Shown here: positions 56,777 to 64,000 of the stretch, piece by piece
Layout: every line of letters begins with the position of its first letter
Position numbering within the stretch: position 1 is the stretch's first letter
Translations under genes and position numbers: made by a program
The notes under the pieces: generated by a model
Databases searched by the model: none
What the model was told of the DNA's origin: nothing
The model's input: the letters and a program-made list of their open reading frames with translations, nothing else
Assembly: GCA_021234155.1 (NCBI GenBank)
Contig: JAJEKV010000062.1
Coordinates: forward strand, 7,025,645-7,089,644
Direction: 5' to 3'
Source: Isoetes taiwanensis
Taxonomy: Eukaryota > Streptophyta > Lycopodiopsida > Isoetales > Isoetaceae
DNA: 64,000 nucleotides

Positions 56777-57870
56777 GTCACCGGGCCGATGATGATGATT
56801 GTGGCAAGGGGAGGGCGATGACCCATTATTGCATGAAGCGTATGAGAAATCCAAGAAATTGTCATCAACGCTGCGCAGGAAGGTGCATATCCGGGGAGAA
56901 GTTGCTATCTCAAGGTGGTTTGTTTGAGGATGATATCGATGAACATGTTCCTTGAATCTCCATTCATGGAACTTTCACATAGAGAGGAAGTTGTCAAAGA
57001 AGTGAATTACGCCAACCGGGACTTCCATTCAATTCACTCAATTCACATTCGTGGGACATAATGAGGATTATATAGAAGATGAAGAGATTAAATCCAACAT
57101 GGAAAATGATCCATCCTAAGCAATTAGGGGATTTGACTCTTCGCTATATCTGTGATGATGATCTAGATAGAGGATATCGAAAGCACGATCTTAATGAAGT
57201 GGTTACATATGATTAATTAACATTGTTAATCTTATTGGATATGACACGGCGGTATGATCATTTGGTATTGAGCTGTTGTTTTTTATCTTCCTATAAATCT
57301 GCTTTCCCGTCAAGTTTTCGTGTATTCACACCATTATCTATTCCCTTATCATAATTTTATCCAAAATCATTCTTTCTACCAAGTAATAATTTCGTGCAAT
57401 ACTAAATCTTTTATTGATGTATATAAATACCAAACACGATTCTACTAACATATTAGATACAAGTTGATGGCATTATATTATAAGTCTTATGAAAATGTTA
57501 TAAATGATGTAGTCATAAATTGTTTAAAAATTGTTGCAACATAAATTGTAATATAAAGTTGATAAAGTTCTCAAAATCTGCTAAAATATTAGATGAAATT
57601 TTGATAACCTTTTGTTATATGTCTTAAGAAAAGGTTGCACAAATTTTAGTTTAAATATTGCTTAAAAGTCGCTGCAAAAAACCTACTTAATATGCACAAA
57701 AAGTTGACAAAAGGAGGTTATTGCTTGACAACATATTTGACACACCACGACAGACACAATTTTGACACACATACAATTTGTGTCAAGACGGCAAGATTGA
57801 CAATAAATTTGTCACGTTTCTAGGGTTTGTCACAAGGGTTGACACTATACCCCTCTATCCTCTTGTAGTG

Positions 57871-57873
57871 ATG
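57871..57873. repeat. Right target-site duplication of the CACTA element
   Basis: atg, matching 48560-48562. Confidence 0.8.
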
Positions 57874-57992
57874 GGTAATGCATTATAAGTCACTCATCAC
57901 TTATAATGGTTGTTCATCCAAGATAGACAACCCATTTACCTTCTTAACCGTGACTTTTTGAACTTTGGCTAATTCTCCTTATTAGGGCGGAT

Positions 57993-58726
57993 TTGGGATC
58001 CCAAATGGCTCATAACTTGATTAAGAATTCCATGTCATATTTGGCTTCACTCAAATGTTTTTGCATTTTTTTTATATTAAATCAGATATTGGCAATAATA
58101 AAGGAAGGAGCAGTGCTCATTTTGCATCCCATGGCAGGTTTTCATATGAGATGGATGCATTTATTAAGTACCACATTAATGACCCTCATTTTACAAAATC
58201 ATTCAAGGGACCAAAATGTTGGCTTTGTCTTCCTATTGTGCACGCACTCCATGCACCAATTGCTATTATCAAATTTTACTTAAAACCCTTTTTAATGCTC
58301 ACCCCAAGGTCACTAAGACTCATCCCTCTCCTCCTTCACTTTCTATTCATTCCAACTGTATGTTTCTATTCATTCCAATTCTAGGTCTCCTATAATGTTT
58401 TGTGTTTTTGCCCCATTTACAACACTCTCTGCTGTCACCGGAGGTGGGACATTATGTTCCATAGGGTCGTAGATGAGAATGCCGCCATTGGCAAGCCACA
58501 ACGACGGCTGGCGTGCGCATGCACCGGATATGGGAGAGTAAACGAGTCAAAATTAACCAGAGAACATGATGATTGTGATGAGGCTATTAAACTAAGCGGC
58601 ACAAGGAGGATGATTATATTCTGTATGGGTGGTTTTGCTTATGGACTATTTCATCCCCTATGTCAGCGATCCCCTTGTATGTATCTTGATTTTCCTTGAT
58701 AATAGATTGTCGTCATTCAAAAAAAA
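57993..58726 (+). mobile_element. Possible truncated LINE copy with A-tail
   Basis: Frames near 58055-58384 read KSDIGNNKGRSSAHFA and EMDAFIKYHINDPHFTKSFK then GPKCWLC. The KSDIG.NK start resembles LINE-A at 484. The segment ends gattgtcgtcattc plus eight A at 58719-58726, similar to the tttgtcgtttc plus A end of the LINE-B family. This suggests a retrotransposed or internally deleted LINE-like copy. The family link is by eye only. Confidence 0.4.
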
Positions 58727-61700
58727 GTTGAAAGTACCAATACATCATGCATATACTCCTTTGATATGGTAAAAGAACTAATTTCAACAATAACAACATT
58801 TCAAAAATTGCCCCCAATGGTAACCTCTATGGATATGATTTTCTTGGCATATGGTTATGATGCATTTGCTTGAAATACATATGCCAATCGCGGGAAGAGT
58901 GCGTAGATTTTCTCTATTGATGTCTTTCTCATCTGAACTGCTGATATAAGCTTGGAAATACATTGACCACCGCAGAAGATGGCATTTCAAGAAGGTAATT
59001 CTTCAAACTGCTCACAAAATATGGAATGTCTGGGAAAACATGCAATGATCGTAGACTTTGTAATGAGTATTATCCGCCACCCGCATATAAAATGGGTCAT
59101 GCAGTTAGCTAAGTTGGTATGCAAAGCATTACTTGTTCGCTTAGCCATTCACACAGAAGGACGCTCTATTCAATTTTGGATTGTTGCATTCACAATGTTC
59201 AAAACTACAAATGCTATCTTGAGAAGTCAAACTTAGAGCATGAAACTTAAGCTTGCCCGCAAAATACCGTATAGAAATAGTACCGGACGATGGCCAATTG
59301 AAGTGGCTCACAGGCCAGATGAGCACATTTTCATGGCGGCCCATGAAACTATTGTCGCTACTTCTAATTTCAAAAATATGCAAATGATAATCGATTAGTC
59401 GAAATGTATGAGAAACTAGGCTTACAGAGAAGTTATGCATAGCTTACCAAGTCACATGCATGTTGATGGTTGCCACCGTGTTTGTTGCATAGTTTATGTC
59501 TATAACGATGGATGTCATACAATAATCAAGAAGGATCCACACTTGAAGAAGACCTATCGCACATGTATCAAAGTGGACATCCCATCGATCCGGAGCAAAT
59601 AATTGCCAAGAAATATTTCAAATTTCTGACCGCCAAATAAATGATAGCTCATGTCAATATAAACGGTACGTCGTGCTCTCCACAACTCTTGTTGAATTTA
59701 AATGGTATGTTGGGCTCTCCATATTAGCCAAGCCTCAAAGATAATCATCATCAAGTAATATTAATTGAAGATGACACAATACCTAGATCATTTTGAACTT
59801 CGAGTTTGATATATGACGTACAAAAATTTTATGATAGACATTAATGGAACTTCAGCTTGCCAAGCATAATAGATCTCACTTCAGATAACATGGCAAAATC
59901 TAGAGAAACAGAAAGTAAAGATAGATATCTTATCATCATATGTAGCAAATGAGTTTGATCTATTCCATTAGTTCTTTTTTCTGCCTAGTTCTATTCCATT
60001 TGATTAAAGCAACCTCGCTTTTTTCTCATATAAACCACCATGTACAATGCCTACCTAAATCACATCACCACTACAACATGCCTACAACAAACGACCATCA
60101 CCCTAATATCCCTAGCATCTCTTATTTAGCTAAGTGCACTAAAGGAGCATTGCATGTCCCTAGATACCAAGAGCACTAACCCGGAAAACGACAAATAAAC
60201 CCCTTAAGACCGCAACACAACCGACATCTTTGACAAATCGGGCTCAAACTAGAACACATGCTCCTTCTTTGCCGCTTTTAACAACATTGAAGCATTGATA
60301 AGAATGATGAGAAATGTCCCAATATTGTAAGTCAGTGGGTATACAATTCATCAACAAGCTATTTTTTGGTCCTCAGAGTGTGGCTTTTTACTCCTTTGAA
60401 TTTCGCCTTGTTCAGCTTCCCAGAATAAGGAACATCATATAGTCAAGTATATCACCTATGTAACATGTTCATGCAATAAAATCGCTTCAAAGACACAAGG
60501 ACATGATATTTCGTGTCGTAAAGATTGCTAAGGTCGTCTCGAATACCTCGTAAAGCAAGCTATACAAACTGTTCTCGCCCAGCAAGGTTCCTAATTCCAC
60601 GTGGATTGACCACTAAAATGGTTATCATTCAACACCGCGACCCTCGAAATTCCGCTACATTAGCAAAATTCGCCCCAACATATTTTGAATGCCAATACAT
60701 GTGCATACTCTTACAGTACTATAAACATGCCAAAGCCTCCTACCAAGGACTAATGCTCTGTGACAATGATGCTTCTTGAGGAAGATATCTAAAATTTATT
60801 TCAATAAAATTAGCCCATTCTAGTTGCTATCCTAACTAAATTTGTCGCAATGAACTTACATGTCTTATCATATAGCCTTCTAATCGCCATACAAGTAATG
60901 TGAAACCAATTACATGGGGTAACAAGAGAGAAACGGCCCTAGCTTTCCACCATTGAGAGGGATCATTACTTCGAACGCTTGAATCGGGTCGAAAGAAGAG
61001 GTGCACAAGAAAAATAGACCGCTTGGTACGAAAATCAGAATGCCATTAAGCACTCGACACAAATCCTTGCTTTCTTGGCCAAGTTTAGGGACCGCGATTC
61101 CACATCCAAACGTATTTCTGTTAGAGCCTTGCAAGAAACCAATCACCGAACTGGGTAAAAATACATGCAACATGCCAAAACGAAGAGATAGCTGCATATG
61201 CAAAATTTGAGAAGTTTAAAACTTTCTCCGTCTATCACATTACGTTTTATATGGAATATTATTGTGAACCCCTTTGATCGCCTAGAAATGATGCCGTGGA
61301 ATGAGCTTCACACCTCTTGGGTATTTACTTACATATTACAGATGGGCAATTGGCATGCAAGGCTCCAAAGACATGCACGTGCTTTTTGCCCCCTTGATTA
61401 TGTGGATTGCATATTTTAAGTTCCTCTCAGATATTCATATCCACGCATCTTTCACTCAATGAATGGAGTGCTGTATTTTTAAATCCTGTTTTAAGTTTAG
61501 ATATTTTTTTCCAAAATAGTATCTATATGTAAATTGTCAACCTGAACAGTTGAAACAAAAGACGTAGGGCTTCCACATTACATTGCATCCATTTGAAGAT
61601 CATACCGCATATTAGATCGCATTTCCAAATATTCAAGTTATGAGGTGAAGATGTTTTTATATAGCCAAGTGGGAAGTCAAATGGCCATTGTTAAAATCCA

Positions 61701-61770
61701 AGATTGTTGGTGAGACGAGGATATTGCATCCGACTCTTCACTACTTCTTAGGGTGGGTATAGTAAATTTA
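58727..61770. other. Intergenic, nothing recognised
   Basis: Several frames of 60-100 codons exist on both strands (for example 59141-59440 minus and 60910-61203 minus) but none has a recognisable motif, signal peptide or splice pattern. A stretch at 60280-60800 has gene-like composition on the minus strand without a name. Confidence 0.35.
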
Positions 61771-61771
61771 G

Positions 61772-62002
61772 AAGGATAATAGATGATAGATAGTATTTTA
61801 GAATGTCAATGTACCACTAGGCAGCATCCAACTCGACAGACTACACACCACACTACATTGCTCGCTTGGGCTCAGCTTCAACCACCTTTACATTAAGGCC
61901 TCGTTAGGATTTGACCCCAACAAGCACTGAAAAGTGATCAAGGCCTCAACTCGAGACCACATTGTTAGTGAACCAGTGCTACCACTCAGACCAAATGTAA
62001 AC
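61772..62002 (-). mobile_element. Probable tRNA-derived SINE, copy 1
   Basis: On the minus strand the unit starts near gtttacatttggtctgagtg, with an A-box-like TGAGTGGTAGCACTGG and a B-box-like TCGAGTTGAGGCC. A body shared with copy 2 follows (gcaatgtagtgt, gttggatg, tgcctagtgg). It ends in TATC/TATT units (61771-61800). A box, B box, length of about 230 and a simple-repeat tail fit a SINE. Confidence 0.55.
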
Positions 62003-62164
62003 TTTTAGTGAGTTTGGCGATAATAAGATATTCTTTATTGCTTAACTTTTTCTTGTACTTTTTGTGTGTCAAGTTCTTTCTAGTGCTCCAACATTTGGTT
62101 CAAAAATTACCAAAGATATTTTCATTTTAATTCCATTGTTATTTATCTCTACCAAATTCTGGCC

Positions 62165-62940
62165 CATTTTGCCAAAGTGTTTGTAGTATAAAGTGCCTTT
62201 TATCGAGAAGCAAGCCATGGTCTAACTAAGCAAATTGAAAGGTTCACCTAAGTGTTCGTGAGGGTCAAAGAATACATTTTCCCACCTCCCCTGCTGGGAG
62301 GAGACACACACACACACAATAACACACACACACGATAGAGAATAAATGGCATTTTGATAATGGCCAACAAGATATTTAAAAACTCAAGACAAGGAATGAA
62401 ATGGAAAGGAACTACATCTAGTGTACATAGAGAGGTCTCTCACGGTAAGGAGAGAAGAAGAAAAACGAAAGAGCTTCTGTGAGATTGGAGCTGCATTAGA
62501 CACGAATACATTTCTAAAGTACATGGCTCTTACATCTAATAATTACTGGCCACATATATATATATATATTAGAGGGGTGAGGTCACCAAGAAAGAGAAAG
62601 CTCAAGGCTACGAAATGTAAAGGAGGCACCAAGTGGCGAACAAAAACGCAGGGAAGTACAACATGAGGAAGCGAAAGAAACAAGTGCCCATCGTGGAGTT
62701 TGTAGCATAAAGATCGTGAACCACCAACAAGAAAAAAATAAGCGGTGAGAAGAAACTTGGTATTAAAGCCCATCCCAGAAGATTAAGAAAACATCGAAAG
62801 CTAATCGAAGTTGGTTATCATACTCGTACAACATTCAAGCAAATTTCTGAATGCTCTAGATGGCAAAAGAAATAGCCGCGAATGGGTCTATTTGAGGACT
62901 TGCAACTTGGTACCATACATGCCATGGGATGATTATGCAT
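62165..62940 (+). pseudogene. Histone H3-family pseudogene segment, copy 2
   Basis: It is homologous to 38040-38900 in the same order: gtataaag(t/c), agcatgg/agccatgg, a poor middle, cttggtattaaagcc (cttgggattgaagcc in copy 1), and MGLFEDLQLGTIHAM at 62883-62927, matching copy 1 and the GLFEDTNLCAIHA of histone H3. A (CA)n insert at 62304 and many changes make it more decayed. It lies between the two SINE copies. Confidence 0.6.
62304..62334. repeat. (CA)n microsatellite
   Basis: acacacacacacacac interrupted once by aata. Confidence 0.9.
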
Positions 62941-63054
62941 AAGCATGCAAGGTTTTGATTCACGCAGGGCCAGATCGGCGTTACTGGCCCTAATTTGGAA
63001 AATGACTGATCGAAGCCCACCAGGAAATAAAATGACTAATCAAGCCTACTTTGA

Positions 63055-63265
63055 GATAGATAGATAGATAGTTATTTTAACATCACGCCATTAGACATCA
63101 TCCAACCGACAAATGACCACATTACACTACATTGCTCTATTGGGCCTCACACAACCACTTTTACATTGCATCTGGGATTCGATGCCCAAATACCGTGAGT
63201 GCACTTAGGCCTCAACTCTAGACCCGGTGAGAAGCTGCTAGAACCAAAGGCGCTACTACCACTAG
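63055..63265 (-). mobile_element. Probable tRNA-derived SINE, copy 2
   Basis: The minus strand begins ctagtggtagtagcgccttt, has a B-box-like TAGAGTTGAGGCC, shares the body of copy 1 (caatgtagtgta, ggttggatgatg) and ends in a clean (CTAT)n tail at 63055-63071. Orientation is the same as copy 1. Confidence 0.6.
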
Positions 63266-63275
63266 AAAATGTTTC

Positions 63276-64000
63276 TACCGGATGCTTCGCTTGATAGAAT
63301 TTCATATAGAGAGCTCTAGCCATGCACTTCCAATCATGTCAAAATCACTTCCTTCTTTCCCAATACTAGGTGCTCCAACATCGAGTACTTCCAAACCTCG
63401 AGAGATAAACCCAGTGACCATTATTAAGACAACTTTAAATCAATGAAAGTTTTAGTTTATTGGAGTTTCTATAGCAGGTTCAACCCGTGTATGAGGATAT
63501 CCTATTTGATCTTTTAAAAGTTTTTTCTTGTAGACCTTTGAAACACATTTGCATAAACCAACTGCTCATGCAAAACATAACGCCTTGGCGCGGGTTTGGG
63601 CTTCACATTTAGTGTAACTCATTGCTTTGTATTTCCATTGGCCCCCTTTAGTCGATATAGGTGGAAACAAATCATCGGCCTATTTCACTCTTATTATTGT
63701 CACCAACTCTGTCCCTTTGTCTTTGAATGGCAACTAATTGGCAAAGCACAATAGATCTTGTTAGTCAAATTTGAACCGCTTAAACTCACTTAGCTTATAG
63801 ACAAGTTGTTACTACCCCACCGCATGTTGGCAAGGAATAATATGCTTGTTGAAGGGGAAACTCATTGATGATAGAGAGATCAAATACTTATTGAAGTGGG
63901 AGGTTGATATACCGAGTCAGGTGCGACGAGGAGAAAGGCAAGGATGAAGGCATGGTCGCATTGAGGCTAGAGTAGTACGTAACTGAACGAAGTACAACAA
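63276..64000. other. Unassigned right edge
   Basis: No gene recognised. A phrase near 63872 (EIKYLLKWEV) recalls retroelement chromodomains but is too short to call. Confidence 0.3.

Larger units (their letters stand above)
48563..57870 (+). mobile_element. CACTA (En/Spm) DNA transposon, 9.3 kb, complete ends
   Basis: The ends are perfect inverted repeats starting CACTACAAGAG, with further pairing at TATAGTGTC about 20 bases in. An atg triplet flanks each side. Both ends carry many copies of TGTGTCAA, TTGACAC and TTGTCAC-type words in about 500 bases, as expected of subterminal transposase-binding repeats. A decayed TNP2-type transposase lies at 53.4-56.5 kb. A possible second gene is on the minus strand at 49.5-52.1 kb. 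A LINE-B stub has inserted at 52955. Intact ends mean it could be moved by an active relative. Confidence 0.93.

Noticed and set aside
56534-56955. Poly-Leu, poly-Cys and poly-Gln frames on both strands
   Set aside because: All are translations of a trinucleotide microsatellite.
63860-63930. Possible retroelement chromodomain (EIKYLLKWEV)
   Set aside because: Ten residues in a broken context with no neighbouring integrase are not enough.

Overview
The window looks like nuclear DNA of a land plant with a large, repeat-rich genome. A gymnosperm is my best guess from the mix of old nested LINEs, Copia and CACTA elements and sparse genes, but no marker settles the clade. Supported host genes are few: a YqaJ/lambda-exonuclease-type nuclease gene (13.5-14.5 kb), a nuclear tRNA-Leu(CAA) gene (15.5 kb), a histone H2A gene with one intron (40.7-41.3 kb) and a four-exon GDSL esterase/lipase gene (42.1-43.5 kb). 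All are on the + strand and each looks independently transcribed.

Region 0.5-12.6 kb is a nest. An old LINE (LINE-A: endonuclease, reverse transcriptase, zinc-finger tail) is split by a 5.88-kb Copia retrotransposon at 2625-8507 (5-bp target duplication tttct) and by a 1.6-kb solo LTR at 9488-11086 (target duplication gttgc). A 145-bp Tourist-like MITE lies just upstream of the nuclease gene. Region 16-27 kb holds inverted repeats, an unrecognised broken ORF, a PPR pseudogene fragment and a decayed Helitron Rep gene whose catalytic segment is repeated three times. Region 27.1-31.45 kb is a second, nearly full LINE (LINE-B) ending in 27 A residues.

Region 31.5-40 kb is mostly non-genic. It contains a minus-strand LINE remnant, tandem repeats and a histone-H3-like pseudogene. 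After the H2A and GDSL genes come an antisense receptor-kinase pseudogene, a 370-bp tandem duplication and a foldback structure of about 555 bp. Region 48563-57870 is a complete-ended 9.3-kb CACTA (En/Spm) transposon with an ATG target duplication, a decayed TNP2-type transposase and a LINE-B stub inserted inside it. The right end (58-64 kb) has a truncated retroelement, a second copy of the H3-like pseudogene segment and two copies of a probable tRNA-derived SINE.

No coordinated multi-gene system was found. The most notable items are the dated nesting order of the transposons, the triplicated and catalytically broken Helitron Rep segment, the two long hairpins, the SINE candidate and the plant YqaJ nuclease. 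Everything was read by eye, so exon borders and homology calls are inferences from motifs and splice signals. No database search was run.
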